A DNA stretch of 64,000 nucleotides, taken from the NCBI RefSeq assembly GCF_000321225.1, contig NW_004450661.1, positions 267,591 to 331,590 of the forward strand, read 5' to 3'. The notes beneath the pieces were generated by a model that made no database searches, was not told the origin of the DNA, and saw only the letters and a program-made list of their open reading frames with translations. This DNA comes from Odobenus rosmarus divergens (lineage: Eukaryota; Chordata; Mammalia; Carnivora; Odobenidae). This document shows positions 21,791 to 33,252 of the stretch, in pieces. The position numbers were made by a program, and so were the translations under genes. Every line of letters begins with the position of its first letter. Within the stretch, counting starts at the first letter, position 1.

Positions 21791-22600
21791 ACAGCCTACA
21801 ATGGCACTAAACTGATTCAAAGTTTCTACAGAACAGAATGGAAATTAGTGGATGGAGAAGCAGAACCTTGTGAATGACTAGCAGAGCTGGTGCCTATCAT
21901 GCCGGACTTTGCCACCAAGCAGGGGAGCTACCACTTGGAAGCAAACTAAAAAGGGGAACTGAAGTTGGAGGCAGGAGGCAGGAGGTTTGGAGGTGCAGAA
22001 GCTTGCAGGTCAACCCAGACTATGTGGCTAAGGTAGGAAGAAGGTCAAGGAAGCAGGTCAAGTATGCCAGAGCTGGGAGACCATGAAAGTGCAGGGAGTC
22101 ATCTTATTAAATCTTTATAGATAGACAAGCAAAATACATGTGTGCTCAGGATTCCAGCAGTGCCAGGAAGCCATAAAATAAAATTGGAGGTGACATGAGG
22201 GTAGAGAAAAATTTGCTATTTTCTTTTTTTCTTCCAAACATCAAAACCAATCACCCTGGGTAAAATCAGAAGTTTGTTAGACTTCCTAACAGTATTGTTT
22301 TTATTTTAATTACATATGATAGTAAGACCATAATTCTCTTCAGTATCAATCCATTCTCGTATTACAACTATGAAAAGAAGAATCAGGAAATGATGCCCAC
22401 ACCCAAGTCTCCACCCCAGGGAGGCTGGGAGGAAGGAAGAAGGTCCATCTGCTATGGGTCCTGGGACCAAGCAAGGTAGGGAGGTGGAGAAGGATTATCG
22501 GAATATGGTCTGAATGAAGCTGAGATTAAGTTGACTCGAATGCTGACACAGGGCACGCAATGTTGTAAGTATGTGGGGGCAAGTACGTGAAGCCAAGAAT
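21791..22600. other. Unique sequence, nothing recognised
   Basis: No gene is recognised. Open frames at 21874-22086 (+) and 22452-22703 (-) are unconvincing; the second runs into the neighbouring LTR. Confidence 0.45.
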
Positions 22601-22993
22601 ATTCATTTGCTAGGGCTGCCATGACAACAAACCAACAACCAGTTGGCTTAAACAACCAAAATTCATTTTCTTGCAGCTCTGGAGGCTGGAAGTTCAAGAT
22701 CAAGGTACTAGCAGGGTGGGTTTCCTCTAAGGCTTCTCTCCTTGGCTTGTAGATGGCTGACCTCTTACTGCTTTGTCCTCAGCTGGTCATCCCTCTGTGC
22801 ATGAGTACCTCCAGGATCTCCCTCTTCTTATAAGGACACCAGTCATATTGGATTAGGGCCTCCCCAATCACCTCATTTTAATTTGATCACCCTGTTAAAG
22901 GCCCTGTCTTCAAATAGAATCACATTCTGGGGTCCTGGGGTTTAGAACTTCAATATGTGAATTTATGGGAGAAGACACAATTCATCCCATAAC
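22601..22993 (-). repeat. MLT1-like ERVL-MaLR LTR
   Basis: It is a reverse-oriented solitary LTR: 'tttgctagggctgccatgac', 'gcagctctggaggctggaag', 'aagatcaaggtactagcagg', 'ctcttcttataaggacacca', 'ggattagggcctccccaa' and a terminal 'acacaattcatcccata'. The order agrees with MLT1-type elements. No protein-coding part is attached. Confidence 0.8.
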
Positions 22994-23269
22994 CCCAAGA
23001 AACAGAGGTCACTGTGGCTTGGCAAACTGGACAGGAGGAGCAGTAGGTCACAACACACAAAGCAGAAGTCTGAACACATTCTGAGAGGGAGAAAGATACG
23101 GTAGCAGAGAATATCCAAAACCCAGGTTTTATGTGCTCTCAACAGAAGTTGACTAATGTGAATGTGTTTATTTACAAGATACAAGGTAAAGAAAAACACT
23201 GGAGTTAGTACCCTGTACACAAACGCTCCCAATTTATAAAATGGCTTTGGTGACAATAGTGAAAAAAAC

Positions 23270-23490
23270 AAACCTTGAGTACTTACTGTGTGCGAGGTGC
23301 TGTGCGAGGTACTTTATGTATATTCACTATTTAACCATCTGAGATGGGATTTACTGTAATCCTCATCTTAGACATGAGATAACAAAGGCACAGAGAGGTG
23401 AAGGAACTCACTGAGGGTCATACAGCTAAAAGAGGAGGAGCTGTTATTTGAATTCAATCAGTTCAACCCCAGTGCCACTGCATTCAAGGA
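23270..23490 (-). repeat. MIR SINE
   Basis: Reverse MIR: 'ttgagtacttactgtgtgcg', 'gaggtactttatgtatattc', 'aaaggcacagagaggtgaag' and 'gggtcatacagctaaaag'. It is the first of three consecutive MIRs of alternating orientation. Confidence 0.75.
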
Positions 23491-23514
23491 ATACACAGCA
23501 CTGACAGAAGATGT

Positions 23515-23700
23515 CGTGTCAGAGAAGCTGCAGTATCAGCGAGACCTGGGTTCGAATCCCAGCTCTGGCACTAATCAGTAATTTGGTCTTAAACCAATTG
23601 TTTAATTTCCACGAACTTTAGTTTCTTAACTGTGTAATGGGAATAATACCTCCCTATCAAGGTTATTATGAGGAATTTATAAAATCGTAATAACAAATAA
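23515..23700 (+). repeat. MIR SINE
   Basis: 'gacctgggttcgaatcccag' with 'ctctggcactaatcagtaat' is the well-preserved tRNA-derived MIR core, followed by 'tgtgtaatgggaataatacc' and 'ctccctatcaaggttattatg'. One of the clearest MIR copies here. Confidence 0.85.
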
Positions 23701-23714
23701 AGTAATGCAGTCAT

Positions 23715-23920
23715 ATTCCATGTCAGGAACATTCTAAAGACTCTGCATGTGCTACCTCAATTAATCCTTTCATCAACCCTATGAAGTCATGTACTATTAT
23801 TATCTGCATTTTAAAAATGAGGAGACAGAAGTAGGGGTTAACTAATTTGATCAAGTCTATACAACAGAGTTGGGGCATAAAACCAGGCATTTCAAACCCA
23901 GAATTCTCACTCCAAGTCCC
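23715..23920 (-). repeat. MIR SINE
   Basis: Reverse MIR: 'ttaatcctttcatcaaccct', 'atgaagtcatgtactattat', 'aaaatgaggagacagaagta'. Third of the local MIR group. Confidence 0.7.
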
Positions 23921-24295
23921 CTCATATAAGACAAAGGAAGAGGTCAGCAAATAATAGTAACCACTATTGCCACCACCACCAGTACTATTACTAATTTTCT
24001 TATACTATCACTGTTATTATTATTATGAAGGTCAAACACATGTGATTTGAAGACATAGAAATACTAACTTGCCCCGAGTATTCAATCTATGGTCAGGGAT
24101 AGATTGAAACGTGGGGACTAATATTTTTAAATATTTGTTCAACATTTACACAGAGGAGAATCTGAATGCTCTGCTGGGGAGGATGGAGAAGTGGAACCAA
24201 AGACAGCATCACTCAACCTCGCTTCTGTCATCAGAGCAACTGATCTCTGGTTCCAAACTTGCATAACCCATCAAGGAAGAGAAGAGTCCTGTATT

Positions 24296-24495
24296 TTTTT
24301 TAAAAGATTATTTATTTATTTATTTATTTATTTGACCGATTGAGAGAGAGAGAGAACAAGCAGAGGGAGAGGCAGAGGGAGAAGCAGACTCCCCGCTGAG
24401 CAGGGAGCCCAACATGGATCTCAATCCCAGGACCCTGGGATCACGACCTGAGCTGAAGGCAGACACTTAAACCGACTGAGCCACCCAGGCATCCC
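24296..24495 (-). repeat. Carnivore SINEC element
   Basis: Reverse orientation: a T-run and (ATTT)n tail, a GA-rich stretch, 'gaagcagactccccgctgag', 'caggaccctgggatcacg', and the head end 'gagccacccaggcatccc'. The flank tcctgtatt occurs on both sides (24287-24295 and about 24504-24512), a short duplication. Confidence 0.92.
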
Positions 24496-24512
24496 GAGAT
24501 AAATCCTGTATT

Positions 24513-25545
24513 CAAGTGAATCCATTCTTGGAGGTTGTGTGTCACCTGTCTGTTGGTTTTTGCTCATGATCATCCCCAGTGCCTTAGTCATCTTCCTTCC
24601 AACCATATCCTCTGTTACCCTCTGCTAAGGTGTTCTGTTAAATACCATTTATCCCCCTGGTCACATTTCCAGGAGTGTTTTAGTGCCCCTTATGTCCCTG
24701 TTGCCTTGGCACCTACCCAGCTGGCCTCCCCTTTGTTCTCCCTGGAGCTGATGAAGCAATCCTCAGCCTAGGCCTCCAGATAGAATCAGAATGTATCTCA
24801 ACAAGGAAGAGAAAGAACAGCATTCAGGCCCACCACACTCTAGGCACACAGCCTATCCCTAGATGGGAGGAACTCTCCGAATCTCTAGTGAGGTTAGATG
24901 ATTTGTCAGATTATACACAAGAACACAAAGACAAAGCTCTGGAGGTGGGTTGCCAGCAGGTAAAGAGGGCAACATGGAAGACTGGGCTGGAAAGTCCTAA
25001 ACACTGGCAATATATATTTTTTCATGTTAGCTGTGATCATTTTGGCCAAGGAGTTAGAAGCTCTATTTGCAGAAGATTTGCAAAATCTTCCCATCTACCA
25101 GTCTCACTTGCTCAAGGAAAGGAAGGCTTGCAGCAACCAGATGGCAGAGACTGCCTATGCCCCTTTCAAGGCCTGGACCGTACCAATGTCAAGGTTGCCA
25201 GCAAAGCCTAATTGAGTCCAGTTTTCATAATGTGGATTTGGCACCAATTCCATCATGGTAGGCAGCGTGTGCTTGATCGGAGTGACTACAAAGGCTTGAA
25301 TCATGTCTCTCTCTGAATGTTTTAGGACTTACTCACAAAGGGAATTCTCCTAAAATTAGAAAGCTTTCTGAACTGAACATGCCATAAATTAAAGATCTCT
25401 TTTACTTCCAGGCATTCAGAAATTGATTCTCATGTGCTCAAGTATTTCCTTGTGTATGCTACATTATAAAATAAAAAAAAACTTATTTTTACTAATTTAA
25501 CTTATTTGGCTTATTAGTACCGATTTTCTATTAATGAACACTAGG
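24513..25545. other. Unique sequence, nothing recognised
   Basis: No gene is recognised. Overlapping open frames of 63-107 codons on both strands between 24888 and 25261 match no family known to me and do not share a frame with any flanking candidate exon. A chance origin is the simplest reading. Confidence 0.45.
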
Positions 25546-25549
25546 CTAC

Positions 25550-25650
25550 GTACTCCTTGTGGGCAAGGAATACATTAGATTCTCTGTATCCTGAGGGACC
25601 CACACATAGTAGATGCTCATTAAATGTTCATTGGATGAAAAGAGGAATGA
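25550..25650 (+). repeat. L2 3' end
   Basis: 'gtgggcaaggaatacattag', 'acacatagtagatgctcatt' and 'aaatgttcattggatgaa' follow the typical L2 terminus (gggcagggactttgtct...catagtaggtgctcaataaat). Confidence 0.7.
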
Positions 25651-26370
25651 TTTTGTCTTTTATTTTATATGTACTGTATTTCAAAGTGGTCGAATTATAA
25701 TCCTTATAAAATATTGCTATGCAGACTTCTCAGGAAGTTGTATTTTGCCTTAAGCTACATTCCATCCTTTCAGTATTTCCAAACAGTAAACTTTCATAGA
25801 ATTTATATAGCAGCTTCAAAATTTTGCAGTTGAATTCACTTTTATTTCCGTGGTATCCTTCGTGGTCTAAAGAATGTCGTGAATGAAGTCATGAGGATTC
25901 CCAACTTGAGCCCATTGTTAACGCTTCATCGGTAAAGGGAGCACCTTCAGTGTGTCCTCTGCCCTGTAAAGTCCCGCTCCGTGGCGCTGCCAGCCTGACC
26001 CCACTCCTCAGGAAAGGGTTAAGGTGGCTTTTGTTCTCAGAGCATTTTGTTTTCCCCAAGACCTCCATTACTGCTATAAATTTTTCAGTGTGGCTTTTAT
26101 GTAAATGTAGCAAGAAAGGCAAGACAGAAAAATGTATTTGTAAGCTTTAGGGAGAAAAATAAGGAATCTGAAAATGTTTATTGAAAATAAATGAATATGG
26201 AATATAGAACAGAGGTCAAAGAAGAACTGAATATTTTGTCTTAAGTACCGCAGCAACAAAGCCCTCGAGTGGCTGAAAGAAGCCAAAGATGACAGTTTCA
26301 GGGGCACCCGGGCATGCTCTCCTCCTCCAGCTCCAGTCCCGTGCACTCAAAGAAATCATGGACCCCACCG
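25651..26370. other. Unique sequence, nothing recognised
   Basis: No gene or repeat family is recognised. Short open frames on both strands at 25889-26346 overlap each other. Confidence 0.45.
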
Positions 26371-26374
26371 AAAA

Positions 26375-26510
26375 CCAGATCCAGGGCTGGGGGTCAGAAG
26401 AGCCTGAATTGGAGTCCTCCGCTGTGCCATCCTGCTGTGTGTCCCAAAGCAGGTCATTTAATACCTCTGTTGTCCTCCTACGTCTCCATCTGCCATAGAG
26501 AGATTCTCAT
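26375..26510 (+). repeat. MIR relic
   Basis: 'gggggtcagaagagcctgaa' and 'gtgtcccaaagcaggtcatt' with 'taatacctctgttgtcctcc' follow a diverged MIR core. Confidence 0.5.
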
Positions 26511-26544
26511 GACCTCCCGCCACTTCTGATAGGTTGCTGTTGTC

Positions 26545-26640
26545 CTTATTTTCAGTTAGGTTCCTTGAGAAGGGGAACTAGGTATTATTCATATCTGTGC
26601 ACCCAGGGACTTCACGTAGCAAGTCATTAATACATTATGT
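26545..26640 (+). repeat. L2 3' end
   Basis: 'ttccttgagaaggggaacta', 'tattcatatctgtgcaccca' and 'cacgtagcaagtcattaata' match the L2 terminus. Confidence 0.6.
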
Positions 26641-26644
26641 TCTA

Positions 26645-26745
26645 TGAAGGAATTTATTGAGAACCTTTATGCATGAGGTGCTTTGTCAAGCACACTATGC
26701 TTTAAAATATAGCTTTTATTATTATTCAGGTATGGTGAGGCCAAC
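26645..26745 (-). repeat. MIR/L2 relic
   Basis: 'ttattgagaacctttatgca' and 'gaggtgctttgtcaagcaca' resemble the 'tgagcacctactatgtgcc' beginning of a reverse MIR or L2. Too short to decide. Confidence 0.4.
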
Positions 26746-27305
26746 AGATTGGATGGTTGTCATGGAAAAGATCATTTGTCACTCACAGATCCCAAGGTGG
26801 GGGGAGGTTGAAGGCTGAAGCCATGGTGGGAGAGGCCACAGAGAAAGGATCAAGACGGAGAGGCAGAGGGAGGAGGGGAAAATCTAGGCAAGAGCCTTCC
26901 TTAATTGTCATTTCCATGAGAAAGAGTGGACAAGGCAGGGTATGCAGGTTTAAGATTGACTAGTTTGAATAATTTCAGAGGTTCTGGATCACAGGGGCTG
27001 TCCCTACACATCTGGCACCTGGCCCTGGAGTGATTAGGCCAGAGGAATAGTGGTCTAGAGTGTGAGAGCCCAGTCAAGGAAGCGGTTGGGGGTATGGGCT
27101 CTGGATTGGTTGGTTTGCCTATGAAAGGTACTAGGGATTAGCTAACCCTGGGACGGACAATCCTTCCATGGTCAGCAAGGCCCAAGATGTTAAAGCATCA
27201 GACAACAAAAGATATGGTTAATATATTAATTCTGTATATTGCGTATATTCTTTTAAGGTAAACATGAAACATACTTTACTATACATTTGTATATGAAGAA
27301 AGGAT
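26746..27305. other. Unique sequence, nothing recognised
   Basis: No gene is recognised. The region 26810-26900 is purine-rich with several gggaggagg runs. Confidence 0.45.
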
Positions 27306-27415
27306 GGATCAAAATGATTATGAAACTGAACCATGGTCACATAGTAAGTGGAAGGGCCAGGATTCATAACTATGTCTGTTTGATCCCAAAGCGAGTGTTT
27401 TCCTGACTCTGACAT
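27306..27415 (-). repeat. MIR relic
   Basis: 'ccatggtcacatagtaagtg' followed by 'gaagggccaggattcataac' is a reverse MIR (aaggtcacacagctagtaagtggcagagccaggattcgaac). Confidence 0.6.
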
Positions 27416-27491
27416 GCTGTCTCCAGCATTTCCTGTTATCAGTTTGGATTGCTTTATATCTCTCCTAGCTACATGCCCAGGGGTAAAAGAA

Positions 27492-27546
27492 ACACACACA
27501 CACCCCCACACACACAACACACCACCCACACACACACACACGCACA
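27492..27546. repeat. (CA)n microsatellite
   Basis: A CA dinucleotide tract with interruptions (ccccca, aacac, accacc). The same bases produce His/Thr-rich and Cys/Val-rich open frames that are not genes. Confidence 0.9.
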
Positions 27547-27639
27547 TATGCTCATACTCAATCACACACCAGTCTAGAATTTCTAGACCAGCAAGATATG
27601 ATAATAACCCAAACTTTAGATTCAAATGGTGGAAAAAAG

Positions 27640-27880
27640 ACTGGCAAGGGAGTGAGGACATTTAGTTTTTAATTCTATCTGTCACCCAATAAGTTGTGAG
27701 ACCTTAAAATGTCATTTGGTCCAGAGAGGCGGAGCACCATCCTTTACAAACAGTAGGTGGTCAATAAATATTTGCCAAATTGATTTAGGTCTCAGTTTTC
27801 TTACCTGTCATAGGAAGGAGTTAAAACAGGTGAGTTTCAAGGTAATTTACATCATTAAAAATAATGATCCTCTGACATGT
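27640..27880 (+). repeat. MIR/L2 fragments
   Basis: 'agtaggtggtcaataaatat' is a typical 3' end of MIR or L2, and 'ctcagttttcttacctgtca' is the MIR 'cctcagtttcctcatctgta' segment. The two pieces are in the same direction but in the wrong order for one MIR, so at least two fragments are present. Confidence 0.5.
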
Positions 27881-28727
27881 TACAGTGCCAGAAAAGGCTA
27901 CTATTTAAAGTACCTGAAAGATGTCAGCAAGAATTCCATTATCTCTGCTAAGTTATTCCCCTCTCCATGCTCATAGACCAGCAAGATTTGGTGAGCTTGG
28001 GTTCTCCAGGCCAGAGTTCATGACTGCAGATGCACCAGCCAACCTGGGCCGCCTTATGACGGAGCCACTTGGACAGGTGGGGAGCAGGGGCTGCAGTCTC
28101 ACCCTGGGTCCAAAAGCCTGCTTCTGTAAGAAACACTGCTAGAGAGGTGATTCCAGGAAGTCATTTGGCACCGAGCAGTCCTGTTGAGTCATCACTCTTG
28201 TTCTTGTACAAGACTGGATTTTTCCTCCTTTTAATTAAAAAAAGAAACTGGCATCCCATAAATAACATCATTAGTGATGCAAAGAAAAGAAAGCACAAAC
28301 GAAAAAGAAACAGCAAGAACCTAACCCTAGTATGACTTGTCCTTCTTCAACTGCCCCCCATCCTCTGTACAGGACCTCCTCAGATCCTAGGGCTGGCCAG
28401 TCTCCCGCTGAGTGTATCCTGCCCTTGGTGAGGCAGCAGTAGGAAGGGGAGAGACACAGTCTGTATCGTGGAGGATAAAAGAGAGACACGTCACCTCATT
28501 CGCATCCCATACTCACAGAAATAGCAGACGGACAAGGCCATTGATCATTTGAGTCAGAACTCGGGCTACCTTTGTTACATCATTAGGATGGCTATGGAGA
28601 CAGAGCAAAAGATAAGTGAGAGACTGAGTTTGAATGTTTTTTTGTGGTTTTTTTTGCTGTTTAGGAGTCAACATGAAATAATCCCGTGTACAAAGCCCTA
28701 GAGTTTTCTCCTGACTTTGCCTTTGCT
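27881..28727. other. Unique sequence, nothing recognised
   Basis: No gene or repeat is recognised. Overlapping short frames on both strands at 27921-28489 show no known resemblance. Confidence 0.45.
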
Positions 28728-28870
28728 TTTACAGTGTGACTTCGGGCCAAAACCTTCACCACCCTGAGCTTTATTTTTCCTACCTGTGACAAAGAAGGTT
28801 AATCCTGATTCTTTCCTTTGTTCATTCAACAGAGACTCTTTGATCATCTACTATGTGCAACTCAAGGGGC
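28728..28870 (+). repeat. MIR relic plus L2-type motif
   Basis: 'gtgtgacttcgggccaaaac' and 'ttatttttcctacctgtgac' resemble the MIR core. Then 'tgatcatctactatgtgcaa' is an L2-type motif. Confidence 0.5.
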
Positions 28871-29715
28871 TAACTGCCTCCTTTGGGGAAAACGTGGCCT
28901 CGAGGGGATGAAGTCTGTTCAAGGAGATCTTCTGCACTTTCCAGACGACAGAGTGAGCCACAGACCAAAGCTGCTCTCTCCAAAGAATTTGGATGATTCT
29001 GTGTCCCTTCCAGATTTTATGGTCTGTTATTTGTGAGGAAGGTGACTTTATTCATCCTCTTGGGCTCCTGGCAGTGTTTTGAAATAGCAACTTATTAGAT
29101 CATTTAATCTTTTTAAAGAAATTAAACTTTCTAATCATAGAATCATAGGTAGATTTCCAATACATAAAACCATCAAAAGTGAAGCTGCTCTGGTTGGAGT
29201 TGAGACAGAATGACGGCAGCTTCCTGCTTGGGCTGCCCCTTCCCTCCCTGGGGCACCTTCCTCTTTCCTTCAGGCACAGTAGAACACAGTTTGAAAACCA
29301 CAATTTTCTTACTTTTCAGGGGGACCTGTAAGTTGAAAAGAGTTTCCAAAAGTAAGTAGGGCCCGGACATCTGAAGAAGAATGAGTTAGAGCAGAGTATA
29401 TTGTTTTCAGTCTGTGTCCCTACCTTGTGTTTCTCTGCTATATTGGTGGAAGCCCATATCACGTGTAGACTATGGTTCATAGGACCTCAAAATGAGCCAA
29501 GGGCTCAGGAACGAAGTGATAGAAGATCACCAGGGGAATCTCTCCACGAGCCTTGGGCAGTAGTCTAGACATTCCTCCAATTTAACACTTGACATCCACA
29601 TAATGAGAGCAAAGCAACAAAATGAAATCCCAGCCTTAGTTTTATTGAGAAAATGGCCAGGGAGATATTTATGGGGGTAGCTTGGAGGTATGAGAACAAA
29701 CACATTTTCTACACT
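28871..29715. other. Unique sequence, nothing recognised
   Basis: No gene or repeat family is recognised in this stretch. Confidence 0.45.
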
Positions 29716-29719
29716 CTGA

Positions 29720-29830
29720 GTTCTTTGTGTGTAGGATTGATGTTGATTTCATCACTGTAAACCACACAGCTCCCAGGACAGATATATGTAGTAAAAAACA
29801 CTTAGTAAATATTACTGATGGAATTAAGGA
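29720..29830 (+). repeat. L2 3' end
   Basis: 'gtgtgtaggattgatgttga', 'ctcccaggacagatatatgt' and 'cacttagtaaatattactga' follow a diverged L2 terminus. Confidence 0.45.
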
Positions 29831-29922
29831 ATAAATTAATTGATAATATATGTACTGTTGTGTTAAAACATATTACAGAAAATCAGCAAATACAGGTGGT
29901 ATCAAGTTTAGAAGACAATGCA

Positions 29923-29948
29923 TTATAAAATTATAAAATTATAAAATT
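29923..29948. repeat. (ATAAAATT)3 short tandem repeat
   Basis: Three copies of an 8-base unit ttataaaa in a row, simple AT sequence. Confidence 0.85.
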
Positions 29949-30024
29949 GGGACCATGACATATTTATCTTTAAATGCCAACATTTCCCATAGTGTCTAGC
30001 ACACAGTAGGATGTTTTAGATAGG

Positions 30025-30425
30025 CTGGTGTGGTGGTCTTTAATGATGCTCTCTGAATTCTTCTGCTGTCCAGCTCTTAGGCACATGGTAGGGTTATACT
30101 TTCTGGCCTTGACTAGGGCCATATGGCCAAGTCTGACCAATGAGTTATGGGTAGAAGTGATGTATCTGTATGGCTGCTTGTTTAATAGCTAATGAAAAGA
30201 CTTCCGGGATTCTTTTTTCTCCTTCAGAGTGCCCAGCATGATCCAGACAGTGGATGCTCCACGTGGCTGGGCCCCAGAGAGAGGGTGACAAAGCAAGAAC
30301 AATATGGGAGAATATCCCTCAGAAAACCCTCGATGATTAAGAAGCATGAGTAAGAAATAAACATTTATGGTTTAGACCACTGAGTTAAAAAAAATTATAA
30401 CCTAGCTTATCCTAATTGATATAGC
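30025..30425 (+). repeat. Old LTR-like repeat
   Basis: The end 'aagaaataaacatttatggt', then 'ttagaccactgagtt' and 'aacctagcttatcctaattg' matches a common old mammalian repeat ending in 'cctagcctatcctgactgata'. Upstream motifs such as 'agtctgaccaatgagttatg' fit. The precise family is not named with confidence. Confidence 0.55.
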
Positions 30426-30429
30426 CAGG

Positions 30430-30760
30430 CTATAATAATAAATAGATCCAAACACATAATGGCTTAATATCTTAGAAATTTAATTTTTGCTCACTAACTG
30501 TGCCAGATTGGTGAGATAAAAGTGGAGGGCACACTGGTCCACACAGTTATTCACGACCCAGGATGACGGCCACTTTGTCTTATTAAACCCATAGTTTTCA
30601 AGGTCACTCAAGGGGCCTCTCTATCCCAGTCATACCATATTAAAGGCTAGTCATATGGTCACACCTAATTGCAAAGTAGGCAGAAAAATGTATAGCTATA
30701 CCTCGGAATAAGAAGTGGATTTGGGTAAACAGTTAGCAAGTCCCTAACACACCAGTACTA
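30430..30760 (-). repeat. Old LTR-like repeat
   Basis: 'aaacacataatggcttaata' and 'aatttttgctcactaact' recall the 'ctagtggcttaaaacaac...tttgctcac' start of an old ERVL-type repeat. The close 'atggtcacacctaattgcaa' with 'ggcagaaaaatgtatagcta' fits its end. A relative lies at 47.42 kb. Confidence 0.55.
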
Positions 30761-31535
30761 AATATGTATTTGTTGAATAACTTGATGCAAGATGCATAAA
30801 TGCAAAAGAATGTCTACACTGATAAGAGGATTTTTTGGGTGTGTGGACCAGTGAATCATTTGACACCTGAGCAAATATGTATGAAACCACTGATGGTATT
30901 ATAGTGCTCTTCAAGTTTCCCTGACCCAGTGTATAAGTTTCTACTTTTCTGAACCCAATCTACACTTCCATGAAAGCCCTATCACTTAGAGTAATATTCA
31001 AAATAATTAACAACTTACATAGCATAGGCTCTGACCAGTCAGAATAGACTTTTCCTAATCAATCAGGATGGGTGCCAATCATAAATAGCTGGTGGACCAG
31101 TCATTTTAGGGGAACACGCACTTTCTCTCTGACTCTAGCTACAGTGACCACATTGTCCAAACCAAAGCTCAGGGTCAGTACATGTGGTCTAATAAGTGAC
31201 AAAGTCTAAAGATTAAATCATACAGTTATTGTTTATTCTATTAAGAAAAAAGAAATACAGTTACATAAAATTAACTGTCCAAAAAAATCTAGGATGAACA
31301 CTCATCATGTTACCACTGGGAATTAGAATCCTCATAACTCCCCAAACACACACCATGCCATAAGGAAGGTGTAAACAAAAGGTTATGGAGGGGACTAGTC
31401 AGAGAAGACTTCATAGGACAGGCTGATTTGGAAAGAAAGCCATATTTTGACAATGAGAGATTGGTGATGATGGGAAGGACTTTCTAAACAGAGATGCCAG
31501 CATACAGAACACTTTGTTTTTGCCTTTCTTACAGC
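30761..31535. other. Unique sequence, nothing recognised
   Basis: No gene or repeat family is recognised. Confidence 0.45.
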
Positions 31536-31539
31536 ATTA

Positions 31540-31715
31540 TTCCAGTCTATCTTATATTCAACTTTTGTGGTTATTTGTCTTATCCTCTCTGCTAGATTGT
31601 GATATCCTTAAGGGCAGAGAAGAACTCTATTCTCTCCATCTTGTTTGTTTTCCAGAAGGACCTAAAAATTACAAGTGTCCAGTAAGTGTCTGTTGACTGG
31701 ATAACAAATGATAGA
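31540..31715 (+). repeat. L2 3' end
   Basis: 'tctctgctagattgtgatat', 'ccttaagggcagagaagaac' and 'ccagtaagtgtctgttgact' follow the L2 terminus (actgtaagctccttgagggcagg). Confidence 0.65.
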
Positions 31716-32225
31716 ATCACTGAACAGTGGATGAAGTGAATTCAAAATACAGTAGCACTGTATTGGTGGGGGGAAAACCATACCTGGGAAATCTATACTT
31801 TCAGAAGTCAACATTAGGGATTCATGCACTTAAGGAAGATGCAAACCCTTAAAAAAAATGAGATGCCAGCTTTTAAAAATAACCACTATCCAAGGACACT
31901 CCTCCCCACCACCTATATCTACTTTCGATCCTTTAGCTGCTTGTTGGTTTACATCAGCCTTGGTCTCGTGGGCATTTGTCTTCCTCCGCCTTTAGCCTCC
32001 CTTATTGGCCCCCTGGCTAAACTCACCCCCATTCTCTCTTCTCTGCGAACTCTAGCCTCACTGTTTTGCTTTTTCCTGTCCTTGCTCTTCTTCCTACTAA
32101 TCAATGTATTTCTGGCTACCACTAGCAGCTAGATCTACTCTTCATCCAGCTTGGCCCAGCCACCTGATCCTTGTGGTGTTTCTGAACGAATAAATTGAAC
32201 TTGGTAAAATAAAATTAAGAGATGC
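31716..32225. other. Unique sequence with weak L2 trace
   Basis: A C/T-rich stretch at 31980-32110 could be L2 ('ctagcctcactgttttgctt'). It gives a 102-codon frame of hydrophobic residues that is not a convincing protein. Confidence 0.4.
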
Positions 32226-32229
32226 AATT

Positions 32230-33100
32230 ATTTGCACTTTCAAAAAGCCTTTGACTAAATTATATGCTAAGTGATTTTTTTTCTAAAAACACATAATTAA
32301 AGAGATCTTTTTTCTTCATAGCTAAAGAACTGGCATAGATCCAGGAATGAAAGAATTGAAATAAATGAGCATTCTGTGATGAAATGTTAATAGTAGGATC
32401 ACCAAGATATTAGACTCTTGATCACTCTTATTTAAAAGTTTAGCTAATGAAGTAGAAGAGCGAATATCTAGTGAAATCTCCAAGTTTGCAGATAACAGAG
32501 AATTTCTTCATATGGGGAAAAGAAAACTCTTGTGATGTACTTGTGAAAAAACGCCGGGAAAACCAAGTGGAGGTCAAAAGGTGGAGGCACATTTCCACAT
32601 GAACAAGAATAAGGCAATGACTTTAGGAAAAAAATCCATCTATACTCAAAGGACACTGGGCTCTGAGTGATCATTAGAACTTGATAAGGTGATTCAAGAG
32701 ACACTGCAACCATTCCCTAAAGAGAGCCTTTGGCCTTCAGGGGCAAGAAGATATTGTAATAAGGCAGAAAACATTGTTGCAGCCTTGTACAAACCATAAA
32801 TCTTCCACTCTTGGAATCTTGGATTCAGCTCAGGCTGTCTAACCTGTCCTCATTTTATAAAAGATGAAATAATACTGCAAAGCTCCAGAGAAAACAACTA
32901 AAATTATCAACAGGATGCAGTATATGAAAATGAATCAGAAAGATTAGAACCATCTGGAAAGAAAAAAAAATTTGAGAGGGGATGTGCTGTGAATCCTTTA
33001 AAAGAGTACAGAGTGTGAAAAAATTGTGTCACATAAAGTATCCATCGACTGTATTGTGTATATATAGGAAGTAGGAGCTAACTCTTGAACCTTAAAAAAG
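32230..33100 (+). repeat. Probable CR1/L3 LINE relic
   Basis: Separated motifs are in the order expected of the CR1/L3 reverse-transcriptase region: 'aaaagcctttgactaaatt' near 32244, 'gtgaaatctccaagtttgca' with 'gataacagag' near 32471, and 'agaataaggcaatgacttta' near 32606. These recall 'aaagcctttgacacagt', 'caagtttgcagatgacac' and 'aataggga..aaatgtaaagt'. All frames are broken. The call depends on scattered matches only. Confidence 0.45.
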
Positions 33101-33144
33101 ATAATATTGGAACCAGTAAAAGACGCAGTGTTTGTCAATATTTA

Positions 33145-33252
33145 ATTCTTCCTCCTAAACATTTATGGAACACCTACTATGTGCCAAGCACTCACCCAGG
33201 CTCTCAAAACACCTGGATAAATAGAATGTGACTTGCCCTTGATGAGAAATTT
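33145..33252 (+). repeat. L2 LINE, left part
   Basis: 'ggaacacctactatgtgcca' and 'agcactcacccaggctctc' match L2. The copy is split by a SINE and resumes at 33468. Confidence 0.7.

Noticed and set aside
23520..23580. tRNA-like sequence with gggttcgaatcccag
   Set aside because: It is the B-box region of a MIR SINE. No acceptor stem or full cloverleaf can be formed.
27218..27661. 147-codon open frame on the minus strand
   Set aside because: It crosses a CA microsatellite (giving a Cys/Val run) and a MIR relic, so it is not a gene.
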